Below, one piece after another: positions 1-12,477 of a stretch of 64,000 nt of DNA. Both the position numbers and the translations under genes were made by a program. The notes beneath the pieces are model-generated. The model was not told the origin of the DNA, ran no database searches, and was given only the letters and a program-made list of their open reading frames with translations. Numbering within the stretch: position 1 is the first letter of the stretch; each line of letters opens with the position of its first letter. The DNA is from Solenopsis invicta (Eukaryota > Arthropoda > Insecta > Hymenoptera > Formicidae): contig NC_052667.1 in NCBI RefSeq assembly GCF_016802725.1, positions 24,574,346 to 24,638,345 of the forward strand. Direction: 5' to 3'.

Positions 1-65
1 TTATATACAATTTTATGCAATAGAATATTCATAGAATTCTTAAACAAGACGAAATTTGTACGTAC

Positions 66-3000
66 TTTCTCAGTAAAGGAGTGCAATGTCTGCAGAATTT
101 TTGCTTGTTCTCTACCTACTGGTAACAATGAAAACATCCAATCGACCCACAGCCACTGCCTGAATAATCTAAATTATTAGATGTTTACAAATGTTATCAT
201 TAGTGTTATTTTGTAAACAAATTTCTTTGATTATTATACAATTACCTATTATTTCTTAAGTAATAGCAAAAACGAAACCATGATATTATAAGAAATTTAA
301 TTAAAAAAATTGAAGAATACATGTAAGATCTATGAACATTCGACTAATTTTAAGCTAAAGATTTTTATCTGAAATGTAAGGTCTCTTTAGATTTAATATA
401 TTTTTTGGTATTTTATTTGTTAATTTGTAATAACTTTGTTGAAGTTAATAGTTTTTGAGCTAAATATTATTATAATTTATAACAGCAAATATTACTTTAA
501 GAATTATATTCTTCTTACGAAGAAACTATTCCGATTTGTCTAAATAAAGTTTTATAGTATTGGTTTTAATAAAAAAATACTTATTTTCTTAAATTTTGTT
601 ATACTATTCCAGCGTTAAACATATTAAAATTTGCAAGTTGTTACTCTCTTCATATTAAAGAGAGCAACAAACCAGAGTGCTTATTATCGACTTGATGTAC
701 CGTTTTACATTAAATATTAAATTACTTATCATTATTAGCATAACATTTTACTTAGAAATTTAATAGTTAATTTATTTAATGTACCAATATATCAACAATT
801 ATTGTTAGCGTAAAAGTTTTGACTTTGGACTTATGACCAATTAGATTTACATGTAAAACCTCGGAACGTCGAAATATTGTAAGTAGTGAGATGCTTGTAT
901 GTATATCTTAAGATGACGTATAGATTATATTACATATATTATAAATTACCTATAAATAAACAATTCGCCTATCCGGTGAACCGCTTTTCGATACCTTTGC
1001 TGAAATAAATCTTTTCCTTGCAAAGAAATGCCCATGGCAGTTTCTAAAAAGAAAATTATATTATGGCAATGTAATCATATATTTAAAAAAAAATAACCTT
1101 AGATTATTGTGACATCATTATCATAATTTTATATCTTTTATTACTCTTTATTTTGTTTAAAATAAAAGGTAGATGTTGAACGGAGGCTATTTTTGGTCTA
1201 GAACCGACCCCCAAGTTATTTATTTGAAACTGTTTATCGAATCCCTTCAGAAGAAAATTATTATTTGTTCACCAGGTTTAGGCAATGTTACAAAAAATCC
1301 AGATTCAGTACTGTTGATATAGTCATGTAAGAGTTTTTTTAAGATACGTTATATTAAAATAAAATTAATTGCGTTAAAATAAAATTCATGTGTTCAAGAA
1401 GGTGAATATCACTCATATCATAAAAACGATGATATAAGCAGAACAAGAACAATTATAATGTTCTGCTTAATACCATTGTTCTTGTAATATCATTAATAAA
1501 TTCTATTAATGTTTTCGTATTTAGTATTCAAAAATAGTATTCTAAAATAACTATTTACACTTATGAGCGGTACATCGTTACAAGCAATCATATTGGTGAT
1601 ACGCGCGCAAAACTGATATTTCTTCTTCCAACGAAGTATATCTAGAAAACGAAAGATTTCAATCAAATGAAACAAACTGAATTTTAAAACTAAAAGTTCA
1701 TATCTTCACGTGGCGTAAACGGAGTTAGAAAAGCATTTTGCTGTACGTGATGCAACACCATGAAAATCATCAAAATTGTAGTCTTCTACTCCTTTGACAG
1801 CATTTCTCTTAAAATTATAACGATAGCCAAATTTTGACAATGGATACATGTTTAGCACGCAAAAATCTTTAAAAATTACGTAGTCTTATTACATTCACAA
1901 TAAAATTGTTGATTTGTGCATACTAATATTATTTAGAGGAATTTTTAGACACTCTGTATATTATGCAAAGCAAAATCTCATACTCTCTACATTTACTATT
2001 CACCTTTTTAAGCTCATAAATACGCAATTAATTTTTGTTTAATACTATAAAGTTTAAAAAACACTTATATAACTAATTCAGCAATCAATAATAAATTCCA
2101 ATTTTTTTATAATTTTTCAAACTCTGGAGGACAAATAATTATTTTTTTCTGTAGTAGAAAAAAATATTTTGACCGTTGCTGTATCAATACAAATTAAACA
2201 AGAATGCCTTCTACGGTCGCAGCTAGGTCTTCGTGCTTGTATTGTTTGTACAGAAATTATTGCAAAAAATTTCTTTAGTTCTTTTCAGGGGGGAAAAGGG
2301 TTAATATTTAATAATACGTGATATTACATAATCTTGTTTAATTTAGAATTGTATTATCACTGAAATTTAATTTGGCGCACTGTTTATTGAACTTGAAGGA
2401 AGTATAAAAAAGCACGAAGAGCTAGCTGCAACCGTAGAAGGCATTCTTGTTCAAGTTGTATTTTTTTTTTTTTTGGTTTTAGAGAATTCTATAAACAGTT
2501 TCTAATAAATAACTTAGCTGTTTATTTAAGGCCAAAAATGGCTTCCGTTTAACATCGTTCTTTCTGTACATAAACAATTATAAGTAGAATATAATACCGC
2601 ATATTGCATTCAGCGTATGTTCGCTAATAAATGGTAGTAAATCTTTTGTAACAGTGCATTCTGCATTCTTCAGAGATCTTGTCATGTTTTCCCCTTCCTT
2701 AATTAAAATCTCAACAAATTGTTGTAATATATTGAAATGGAATGCGGGAGTTAATATTTTTCGCCGGGATTGCCATTTAGAACCTAAGATAACCGTAAAA
2801 TAAACCATAATCGAATGATAATGCTGCTAAACATAAAGCTTACTTATTTACAGCAACAAATACAAAATATTATAAAAAATAACTTATGTGGTACGTATTT
2901 AGCATAGCAACTTTCCCCTAAATACTTTTATTTTTATTTGTTATCAATTATACACCAAGATTGCGCTTTAAATGTAAAACAATCTGTTAAATTTAAATCT

Positions 3001-6000
3001 ATGTTTAAATATCTCATTTGATTATTAATGTAATAAAATTTTGATGTTACAACAGTATATATTAATATTGGCGTGATTACGTTACCTTTACTGGTAAGAA
3101 GACCCGTACCTAACCAAGGATGAAGTGGCTTATATAATATACTCTTGTCAATATGCTTTGTACTGTTTAATATTACCTAAAAAATTGCAACAAGTATATT
3201 AAGTTAAATGCTGTTTGTAACTTAATCTTAATGAAAGTTCATAGTTAAACTGTTTAAAATGGACGGCTTAAACATTTTACTACCTTTACAATATCGAATT
3301 TTTACAAGTATATTTTTATAAAATGTAAATAAATAAAGTATTCCTAAATTTTTATTTTAATAATGTATTACATATAGAGAATTAAATTTTTTTTCGATTT
3401 TATTACCTCCAAATCATCAGGATGACGGATTGATATAACAGTTAGAAACAAGTAGTAGTGCACTTTAAAAATAGGATAATAAGTATCGCATCTTGTAATT
3501 AAAAGCTTAAAAAGACCGTCTGAAAAATGCACATATCTCAAATACATAAATATTAAATTATAAATACAAAAAATTGTAATGCTAATAATAACAGAGAACA
3601 TGGACCGACGCGAAAACATAAAATTAAAGAGCTTTAACAGTTATAGGTAGATCTTAGTGTTGACATTTTTTGTGTGATTCTATATAGGTATTGTACATTT
3701 TCAAGTGCACTAAACGACGCTCCGTTAAATTTTTCTGTTTTGAAACATAGTTTTAAGTTGAAGGAGAACAGTAATATCACAATATTAGATGGTAAATCAA
3801 TTTTTATAATAGGCGAGTGTGGGGTAAATAGGACCTAGCTGCAGTTTTTGCTCTCAATAAGGCACAAATAAAGTCCAATCGTAAAACTAAAGATGCCATA
3901 GAAAAGATAATTTAATTTTCTTTATTTTTGTTTTAAACCATTTTGACGTATTTCTCATTTGTGAACTATAAGGGAAAATGTAAAAACGCTTTTTCCGGTC
4001 CGATTTAAAACTACTGATTCCAAATCGGACCACCTCCTGTTTCAAATCGGATACTCTCATTTTTATTAATTTTTAAATAAAATTTTATAAGATTATAATG
4101 TCTATTTGTTTAGTATTAAATAAAAACAAGTAATTTTACAATAAAAAATAAAAATTTGTTTAAAAGAAACGAATTAGTAACAGTCTATATAGAGAGTTAG
4201 ACGTTTCCCGGTCATGTTATGACATTGTTATTATATAATTAGAATTGAAATCAATAAAATTCAGTTATTTCGAGTCTAATGAGTCATAATATTTTACTAA
4301 TTTATCATGTCTAGGTCCAGATTTAATAGACCGATTACCAGTACTACGACCAAGTTGCAATTCCGACGTAAAAGTCCTATTTGGCATGAGTCCTTTCGAA
4401 CTTTGGAATCCTTTGTACTATAAACCGCAAAAGAAATCACAAAATGATTGATATTTTCGTATTCTACTATCATTAATTATCTTAAATCAATTATTTTTCA
4501 AATTTTTAACACTTTTTAAATAATAATTTACAAAAGTTTTCTTTTTTAAAAAAATTTTTGCACTATGGCTGAAAATCCAAATTCACGTCTATTCGGTAAA
4601 TGTTATAACAGAGAACTGTCAAACTGTTGTCACATGTTCGGTGTCTTATAAGGACTTTACATTATAAATGATCCGCAAATCTGCTTAATCGTATTTATTT
4701 AAATTAAAAAGGTCCGATTTACCCCATACTCTCCTAATAATCATAAATATCTAATGCAACAATAATTAAGATAAGGAAAAACTTTCTCTTTTAAAAAATT
4801 GTTAAGAACTGTAAACTCTGTTTGTTAATAAATATAATACATTTAAATAATAAAAATGGCGGTCAAAATCAGTTTCTAGTAGAGCTATAAATTATAAGAG
4901 TAAAGCAATCTTTTCATCTAAGCGATTGCGACTTTAATCGCTACGATGGTTCTAATAGGTGTCTCGTCCAATGAGTGATTCCACACTTTAGTTTTCACAC
5001 TTTTCAACCAACAGAAAAATTATCCGCACTGAAGCCAAAGGGCGATTGTTTGTTCTACTTTTATAATACATAGCTCTAGTTTTTAGTGCTTAATAATTTT
5101 CTAAGAGAATTTATAAATATTTACAAGATTCTTCAAACAACTGTATATTAAGATTTTGTTTGTATTGCATTTATACGTCGGCTGAAATTAACGCTCATGT
5201 AACATCATCGGTTATTGTGATAAATATTACGAAGTACCTTAACGTTCAAAGTGAGTAAAACATTCGCAATTGAGGGATCCAGGTTGAAACTATGGTAATA
5301 TTTTTCTCAATAAATTTCCTTACAGTTTTTGGGATAAGGGGGGATCGTAGAGATCGGTATAAGAATCAAAATTATTAAATTGATTAGCAATTTAATTTCG
5401 TGATATTTAGGGATGGCAAGTCGTTACTTCTTTGTTACTTTATCGTTACTTCGTCGTTACATTTATTTTTTTGAAAGGCAATAACGATTTGGTATTGGTA
5501 ATATTACATCCGGAGGATTTTACGATTTCCCTTTTCGCATCCATTATATAAATTATGCTAAGGGATTGTCTGTAAAATTTACAATACTTATACCCGTTAC
5601 TCCACGATTTCCCTTTTACAAATAACACTATCACCCGGCTATTATAAAAAAAAAAAAAAATCAATCATTCTTGGAATATATATATATATATATAATGGCC
5701 ACATATTACATCCGGAGCAATAAATAGAAGCAAAAAAAGGAGAAATTGTGCGACGACAAAATTACAAGCAACGATGCTTATTTAATAATTCATATGGACG
5801 AACAAAGCCTGGACTCGAAAGAGAAAAAATCTAAATGCTATTAAAGTCTGGCAACAATCAGAGATAAGATTGAGTCGCGACGCCGGACGGAAACTATAAA
5901 ACTATAAAATCAAAATTTACAACCCGGCTTTGTTTGTTCGAACCTATGTTTCATCACGAACGGAAAGATGATTCATATGGAAAGCGAATCATCAAAAGTG

Positions 6001-7012
6001 CGTTCGACTCGTGCCGCACATCCCACTAGTGCGGTCACGAGAATAAAAGAGTTTTTGTTGCATCCTTCCCTACCTTCCTTTCCTTAAGGATGGAAGTAAC
6101 AGTAATGACGTTAGAACTTTTTATTATAGTAATAATAACACTAGAGTTGGAGAAAAATCACTTTTAACAGACTTATCATTAAGCAATATTCATTGAAAAA
6201 AATAACACGTTAATTGACTTGTTACGTAATAAGGAAAAGCAACGCAAAAAGTAATGCGTTACTTTGACTTGTTACGTAACAAGTCAACTAACAAATTACT
6301 TTTTTCAATGAATATTACATAATTATAACGAGTTAATTGTTAAAAATCACTATTCCAACCTTGGCTTTACTATTATTATTATAAAAATTTGTCACATATT
6401 TCCAAGTTATACAAAAGTATTATAAAAATATTACGAGTAACGGCGTTACTTACTGTAACTTGTTACTTGCCATTTTATAATATCACTGATATTACATTCT
6501 AAAGTAGAATTTGCATGCAAATTCTATTTTAAGCCGTAAAACTTTGTAAAGTTCGTAAAAATTTTGAGTTTGACGCATCTTCAATTGAATTCGCCCAACT
6601 TCTTAAACAATCTGTAATTCGTTTGATGAATTGTCAATCTCAAAACTAGAGATTTTAAGCTTTAAAATGCTTTTTTAATTTTCTTTCTACGATAATTTTT
6701 TACGGAGTTACAGCGTCTGAATGTTATGTAATTTGGATCGTTTTAAAAGTGTTCTCTATTTTTGTTGACGAGTGTATAATATTGGAAGTAATATAATATT
6801 AATAATTGTACGTTTTAGAATTATTTAATTTAATAATAATATATTAAAAACTTTAACGTACCTACTGGATGTAGGAAGTCCAATAAAGTACCAATTATTG
6901 GATAACCTGGGCCTGGTAATTTATTGATTAATCGTCCTTTTTGTCCATAATGAAAGTAACAATGAAACACCAAATATGCAACAAGAATAAATAATAATAT
7001 GGTAATAAACAT
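66..7012 (-). CDS. Cytochrome P450 CYP4 family, copy 1 (5' part, exons 1-6)
   Basis: This is the N-terminal half of a microsomal CYP4 monooxygenase; exons 7-12 would lie beyond the left edge. Exons (minus strand, 5' to 3'): 6862-7012, 3407-3519, 3086-3176, 2598-2783, 950-1043, 66-159. Each has AG/GT borders and the phases join without a stop, giving about 243 residues. The start ATG (7010-7012) opens a hydrophobic ER anchor (about residues 1-20), followed by the proline hinge LPGPGYPIIG. The helix C motif WQSRRKILTPAFHF is in exon 4 and ETAMG is in exon 5. Exon 6 is intact here (QWLWVDWMFSLLPVGREQ), unlike copy 3. The exon lengths 151, 113, 91, 186, 94 and 94 equal those of copy 2. Whether the whole gene is functional cannot be judged from this window. 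Confidence 0.88.
2197..2451. mobile_element. Foldback MITE, internally deleted copy
   Basis: Terminal inverted repeats of about 40 bp (AACAAGAATGCCTTCTACGG at one end, its complement at the other) bound a 255-bp block in intron 4 of CYP4 copy 1. The matching site in copy 3 (39942-40354) has a longer version with the same ends and core, so this is a deletion derivative of the same insertion. CYP4 copy 2 lacks it at the corresponding point (near 26040). No coding potential was seen. Confidence 0.7.
3812..4734. mobile_element. Non-autonomous DNA element with GAGTGTGGGGTAAAT ends, copy 1
   Basis: A block of about 923 bp in intron 1 of CYP4 copy 1 starts GGCGAGTGTGGGGTAAAT and ends with the imperfect reverse complement (ATTTACCCCATACTCTCC). 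TAATA lies directly outside both ends and may be a 5-bp target duplication. An internal palindrome around 4000-4035 repeats the GGTCCGATTT motif. The same insertion is present in copy 3 (41710-42628) and absent in copy 2, where the flanks meet near 27370. No transposase was recognised, so the superfamily is unassigned. Confidence 0.6.
5409..6486. repeat. Palindromic MITE (GGCAAGT...GTTAC type) with a nested insertion
   Basis: The ends read ATGGCAAGTCGTTAC and GTAACTTGTTACTTGCCAT, forming an inverted repeat. The inside is rich in GTTACGTAAC palindromes (6180-6310). TGATATT lies just outside both ends, which is compatible with, but does not prove, a target duplication. Two relatives lie in copy 3 at about 43308-43771 and 45789-46245. 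This copy is longer because of a 599-bp insertion (5503-6101). The TAACG-rich composition resembles hAT-type MITEs; assignment is tentative. Confidence 0.55.
5503..6101. mobile_element. 599-bp insertion flanked by GTAAT
   Basis: The flanking MITE is continuous through this point in both relatives of copy 3 (about 43400 and 45880). Here a 599-bp block separates the halves, and GTAAT occurs on both sides (5498-5502 and 6102-6106), as expected for a 5-bp target duplication. The insert is less AT-rich toward its right end. I see no clear terminal repeats and no gene, so the element type is unknown. Confidence 0.5.
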
Positions 7013-7314
7013 TTTTATCGTAATTGTTGTTCCAATTGGATTCAGTTTTGTGTTTTTTCAGCTTTAGATTGTATGTATCATTGAAAATTTAAAATTTATT
7101 TATGACGAATTTTATTATTATCCTGAAAAGATGAATAAGATTGTACAAGTAATGCATAATAAACATTAAAATATGGTAATTAAATAAACTTGTAAACGTT
7201 CTCATTGAATCTTTTAGTACTAAATAGTTACGTTCTGACAAAATGATGTTTTCTCATTGAGCACTCACTTACATATGAAGATAACTATTTACTTCTTCCA
7301 GTTTTCTTATCGCG

Positions 7315-7322
7315 TATTTATA
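7315..7322 (-). promoter_or_regulatory. Candidate TATA box of CYP4 copy 1
   Basis: TATAAATA followed by CGCGATAAG on the minus strand, 303 bp upstream of the start codon. The same motif at nearly the same distance precedes copies 2 (29349-29356) and 3 (47085-47092). Conservation in three copies supports a core promoter, but the copies are duplicates, so part of this is shared descent. Confidence 0.4.
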
Positions 7323-8351
7323 CATAGATATATATGTATATAATTGTTCTTGATGAAGATTAATGAACATTAAGTTTGAAGTATAAGTCAACAGTCAAGT
7401 CTTAAGTATTGAGGAACAATTTAATATTTATGATATTTTATATTTACATTTGTAATTGCGACTTAAATCAGAAGTTCATTATAAATTTTATTTTTTCTGT
7501 TTAAAATTCAATACATAGAGCAGTGGTTCTTAACCGGGGATGCGCACACCTCTGGTGATGCGGGAAAGCATTTCTGGGGGTGCGAGAGACGTTTCTAAAT
7601 TCTCAATAGTAACAACCATCTAAACGCTATAAAAAACTATATTAAAACTATAATACAAGAAAAACAACAGCAGTGTAGCCACTAATTTTGAATTTGCGTG
7701 TAAATAAAAGTTAAATACGAAACATATAAAATATATATACAAGTATATATTATACACTATATAAAAGTTTAAAGCAATTTGAAAAACGTAAAAAATATTA
7801 TTAAATTTGACATAATCTTGCCTTGTGTGAAATGTGGTGTGAATAATAAAATTATTTCCACTGAACAAAATGGCATGAGAACAGAGTTTTTGTATATTTT
7901 CCCCACTACTTATTTTGTTTTCTAAAAATTTTTATTTGTTTTTATAAGTATAATAAAGCTTATTTTTTTACGAATTCAATGATGTATGATAAGGTTATGT
8001 TTCGACATTTCCAAAAATAATTTGAGAAAATTATACATTTACGTAACACTTAAAGGTGTTAGTTATATTCTTTGACTATATAACTAATAGTCAAAGGTTA
8101 TACTCTTTGATTATGTAACTAATCATTAAAGGTTATATTCGCATTGCATTATTTATTTGAGCTTTGCCTTTGCAAACCAAAATCTGATGATTGGAACTAA
8201 ATCTTGAGTCACAACGATCAGAGTTAAAAATAAATACATGTTTGTCCTACAATTAGCCGACTGCCCCGAAACGACACTCTCGAAAATCGCCTATTGTATC
8301 GCGAAGAAAACGTTCGGTTATGATCCAGCACGATGAGTCCGATCAGGACAT
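7323..8351. other. Spacer upstream of CYP4 copy 1
   Basis: AT-rich DNA colinear with the region upstream of copy 3 (about 47093-48100). It contains a G-rich patch near 7535-7590 (GGTGATGCGGGAAAGC and similar) repeated at 47305-47360. A block at about 7690-7885 is also found, diverged, at 30745-30960. I see no exon, RNA gene or long open frame supported by comparison among the copies. Confidence 0.5.
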
Positions 8352-8361
8352 CTCTGCAAAG

Positions 8362-8766
8362 TTGCCGCTGATGCGCCGATTTGCAGCACACCGCTGCCAG
8401 AAAGAACAGCACTCGCTAGCACCCGTTAGCACTTTCTCCCCACTTATCGGCCTGCGTCGAGCAGCCGAGGCGCCGAGTGGGGACTTCTTCTGTCTTTTTC
8501 TCTCTCGAGCGGTCTCTCTTCTTCTCGACCTATCCTCTTCTGACTCGAACGTTCTCTTTCTCTCGTATTACAGGCACAGCTTTTGGCTCATGCTAGGTCG
8601 AGAAGGAGAGAGACCGCTCGAGAGAGAGAAAGAGACAGAAGGAGTCCCCACTCGGTGCCTCGGCTGCTCGACGCAGGCCGATAAGTGGGGAGAAAGTGCT
8701 AACGGGTGCTAGCGAGTGCTATTCTTTCTGGCAGCGGTGTGCTGCAAATCGGCGCATCAGCGGCAA
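8362..8766. mobile_element. GC-rich foldback element with long terminal inverted repeats (Mutator-like?)
   Basis: Two arms of about 170-190 bp, starting TTGCCGCTGATGCGCCGATT, face each other around a short loop near 8545-8600. The arms are nearly identical apart from scattered changes. CTCTGCA plus two or three further bases lies outside both ends (8352-8361 and 8767-8776; 8 of 10 match). The matching place in copy 3 (about 48098-48155) lacks the element. Long inverted repeats with a 9-10 bp target duplication are the Mutator-like pattern, but no transposase is present, so that label is inference. Open frames inside are products of the palindrome. Confidence 0.65.
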
Positions 8767-8802
8767 CTCTGCAGTGAATGCGTAAATTGCATACAATAAA
8801 AC

Positions 8803-9829
8803 CAGGGTTGGGAACGTTACCTTAAAAAAGTAACGCGTTACCGTTATTGTTACTGTTTATAAAAAGTAACTCGTTACCGTTACCGTTACTAACTTAAAAA
8901 GGTAACGCGTTACCGTTACTGTTGCTTGGAAAGTAACGATTCGTTACTTTTTCGTTATTTTTTGACGATGTTAAAATAGGGATCTTTTAACGTCAAAAAA
9001 ATCTATTCAATACGTGATAAAAAGAAACATTTCATGTTTTTTTGTTTTACAAAATCCGCACAGAGGGACATAAATACCTTCCTATGTCTTTTCATGCTTT
9101 TATCTCATTCTTTCTTATGTTGTCTTCAATACACGTGCAACTTCAGATGTTAAAACATTTATGGCCGGTATTCATAGTAGATTCTTATTTCGAGAATCTT
9201 AAGTAATGTCTTAAGATGCTGATACGTCTCTCTGATTGGTTGATAGCATCATAAAATGATACTTAAGACGATCTTAAATATAAGAGTGGACTATGAATAT
9301 CATATGTACCATATATCTCCGTGTACATTCAGGAATATGATTCTATCATTGAATATAAATCCTATCGCAATTGCGATTCGTAATCATATACCATATCAAA
9401 TGATTATGAGTGATAATTAAACATAATTGATCAATACAAAAAGTCTACGTTAATTAATGGGGCGAGTGCTGCCAACCATTTCTCCCACGCTGCGCGCGGT
9501 CTGCAAATAGTGCCCGTACTGATACCGCTGGAGCGCTGTATGAACGAACGTACTTGTTTAATTTGGTAACTATTAATTATGGGCCGAATAAAGCGCATGT
9601 TGGTTACCGAATGTAAAACGAACATAAAATGATGCATCATACGTTTTATGAAACATAGATACTGCCAGCTAAAGTAACGAAAAATAACGGCTGAATTCCG
9701 TTACCGTTATTGTAAAAATGTAACGACGTTACGTTACCGTTACAGACATAAAAAAGTAACGCTCGTTACCATAAAAAAGTAACAAAAATGGTAACGGCGT
9801 TACAAGTAACGCGTTACTTCCCAACTCTG
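8803..9829. mobile_element. hAT-type non-autonomous element with exact 8-bp target duplication
   Basis: The block begins CAGGGTTGGGAACGTTACC and ends GTTACTTCCCAACTCTG, imperfect inverted ends of hAT type. AATAAAAC is duplicated exactly on both sides (8795-8802 and 9830-9837). The paralogous site upstream of copy 3 (around 48173-48185) has a single AATAAAAC and no insert. Many GTAACGCGTTAC palindromes lie near both ends. The 1027-bp inside has no recognisable transposase and carries another small MITE. Confidence 0.85.
9164..9300. mobile_element. Small MITE nested in the hAT element
   Basis: A 137-bp block has inverted ends containing TATTCATAGT (start CCGGTATTCATAGTAGATTC, end ACTATGAATA) and internal CTTAAG palindromes. 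A related left end occurs at about 18699-18780 (CCGGGATTCATAGTCGATTC). Its position inside the hAT element means it is either a later insertion or was carried along. Confidence 0.45.
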
Positions 9830-10845
9830 AATAAAACGTATCAAGAGGCGCAATCGCGCCGCCCGCTGAAGTGCGAGCGAAGCGAATTGACTCTTTTTTA
9901 CTCGAGTCAGCGAGTTCCAAGAATGTTATATCGACTAGAAAATTATTTAATAACACTTCTTGTTTCTAAATCTTCTTTCTAATAGCGTTTCTTATTTGTT
10001 ATGATTAACAATGCTAATGTTGAATAATTAATTAATCTAGTTTTTTTTTCAAGGTATATTCTTAAAGTAGAATACATTAAGCACGCCTTTATGAACATCC
10101 TAGCATTTGAATATGTATAAGTGCAGGAGTACAGTATGTAAAACGAAATAATTTTTAATCATTTTGAAACAAAAAGTCAGTAGATAATTATTCAAGTTGT
10201 CGTGACCTTGGTCACTAAATAAGCAAATATTGATTCATTTTTTCCTAAGTTTTTATATTTCTATACACAATTCAAATAAGCAAATTTATGTTAAATTAAA
10301 ACATCATAAAATACCATGATGTTTTCTATCATATTAAATTTATATTTTAAATAATAAAATAATGATTAGAAATAAATATTTTTATAATGTATTATAATTG
10401 ATTTAAAATACATAACTATTGGGTATAAATAACTCCGAAAGCAAATCAATGCTAATATCACATTTTATATACAATTAACACATTGTAATATAATTTACAA
10501 TATTTTACAATAAATATAATATAATTTTAAATAATAATTGTTATTTACAAATATATATTGAACATATCTATTTTACCCCGAAAATTTTTACGTGCGATTA
10601 TATTATTTATGACGCCGGTTTTATTATTATTTTATTTTATAAGCATCGATGTACAAAATATTATAGTTCAACAATATTGGATATCTTATACCTGAAAAGA
10701 TGATATTGCATTTAAATACAGTACCATTACGTAAAAGTATTTAATATAAATTTATTGCTACGTACGAATTCAAAAACATTTAAAAGGAAAAAGATTTATG
10801 CTCGGTATGTTTCCTTTTTGCATGAAATGCGACGTGGATAATGTA

Positions 10846-11767
10846 CCCTATGATCAGAAAGTACCGGGAATTTTTAAATAAAACAAAATAGAGTTAAATT
10901 TCAGGCAAATTTATTTTATCTCCTTCAAAATATGATCCATCTGAAGCAACACACATGTGCCAACGCTTGACCCAGTCCTCCATGCATCCCTGGTAGGCCG
11001 ACGAAGGGATGGCCTTTAGTTCCCTCGTCGCATTCTCTTTGATCTCCTCGATCGACTGAAATCTCTTTCCACGAAGTGGCAACTTCAACTTGGGGAACAA
11101 AAAAAAGTCGCACGGGGCCATATCAGGTGAATACGGTGCTTGCTTGATGGTATTTACTTGATGTTTGGTCAAATAATTCATTGGTGTTTTTGCAAGAAAT
11201 TCAGATCCTTCGGAACGAGCCTGGCTGCCACGCGTATCATACCCAAAACATCAACCACAATATGCTGTGCCGTTCCATATGCAATGCCAAGTTCACTAGA
11301 CATCTCTCTTAAGCTGGTATGACGATTTTCAAGCACCATTTCTTTCACTTTCTTCACGTTTTCATCGGTGTTCGACGTCGATGGACGTCCGGAACGAGGG
11401 AAATCTTCCACCACTGTACGACCACTTTTAAAGTCTTTATACCACTCGTATGCTCTTGTTTTTGATAGAGCAGATTCGCAAAATGCTTTTTGCAACATTT
11501 TCAGTGCATCGGCACACGAAATTTTGTTCGCAACACAAAATTTCAAACGAACTCTTTGTTCAACAAAATTATTCATGGTAAAATGCGGCAAAATGAAAAA
11601 AGTTGATTGATGTAAACAAACGCCAGGCAGACACTAATGATCGGATGGCACTAAAACCTGACAGATGTGTGTCTTAAGGTCGTACCAACATAAGAAAAAA
11701 AAATAAACCGGTTCCCGCATGCGCGGTACTTTTAAATAAAAAATTCCCGGTACTTTCTGATCATAGG
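10846..11767 (-). mobile_element. Mariner element with internal deletion
   Basis: Inverted ends of about 33 bp (CCTATGATCAGAAAGTACCG and complement) are flanked by TA on both sides (10844-10845 and 11768-11769). Upstream of copy 3 the flanks are joined without the element (around 49200-49215), giving a paralogous empty site. At 922 bp it is shorter than a usual mariner of about 1.3 kb; the missing part is the middle of the transposase gene. Confidence 0.85.
10894..11591 (-). pseudogene. Mariner transposase, catalytic core deleted
   Basis: Two pieces are readable on the minus strand. The N-terminal piece (11178-11591) has the helix-turn-helix region (FCVANKISCADALKMLQKAF) and the segment SGRPSTSNTDENVKKVKEMV. 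The C-terminal piece (10894-11181) starts at the third catalytic aspartate motif (YSPDMAPCDFFLFPKLK) and ends YFEGDKINLPEI. The stretch with the first two catalytic aspartates is missing and the frame breaks at the junction. The protein cannot be active; the ends could in principle still be recognised by a related transposase. Confidence 0.85.
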
Positions 11768-12477
11768 TAAATAAAGTTATTTTTAACGAACGGATCGCCA
11801 CAAGAATGGCGCACGTGGTACGGAAAGAATTTTATTACGAGAAGTATGTCCTTCATTTTTCAACAAAAACGTTCGGTGCACTTCACACATTAATTGATTT
11901 TGCAAATGAAACTTCTAGTGTGCTTCAATCTCGTTTTATTCCATTCTTCTGTCCTCTTTCCTCTAGAGTCTAGAGCTTCAAATGCAAATTGTAATGTAAG
12001 ACTATGATGCAAATAACGCAGATGTCATTTTTAACTTTATATTTCACATTTGTTTATACAATGTATAATAATAATTTATGCTGCACATTTGAAAGAAAAA
12101 GTATCCATGTTAAATTACTTTTATTTGTTTTATATCATTAATACCAAAATTTGGTTACAGATAATGTAACATTTTTTATATCATCAGTGTGTTATTTAAT
12201 GAACAATACTTATAACAACTATTTATCATAAAAACAGAAATTGTATCTTAGTTATCTTAAAGACCTATTAATTAATCGAGTTATTTCCATTATTAATCTA
12301 TAACCTTTCTATCTACTAAAAGACGACTTAAGTGAATTGGCTTATACAGGTTAGACTCTAAATTTATTCTAGTTTAACAGTAATAAAACAGACGAACAAT
12401 AATAATAGATATAAGAATTAGAGAGAGAAAGAGAGAGAATTTAAATGCTAGTTTATTGGCAAGTCTTACTTTTGCCC

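Noticed and set aside
1493..1675. Possible extra P450 exon in intron 4
   Set aside because: The reading frame joins directly from exon 4 (2598) to exon 5 (1043) with matching phase and family motifs, leaving no room for this segment.
8320..8712. Open frame of 130 codons, GC-rich
   Set aside because: It lies entirely within the foldback element and reads through both arms; no domain or codon pattern supports a gene.
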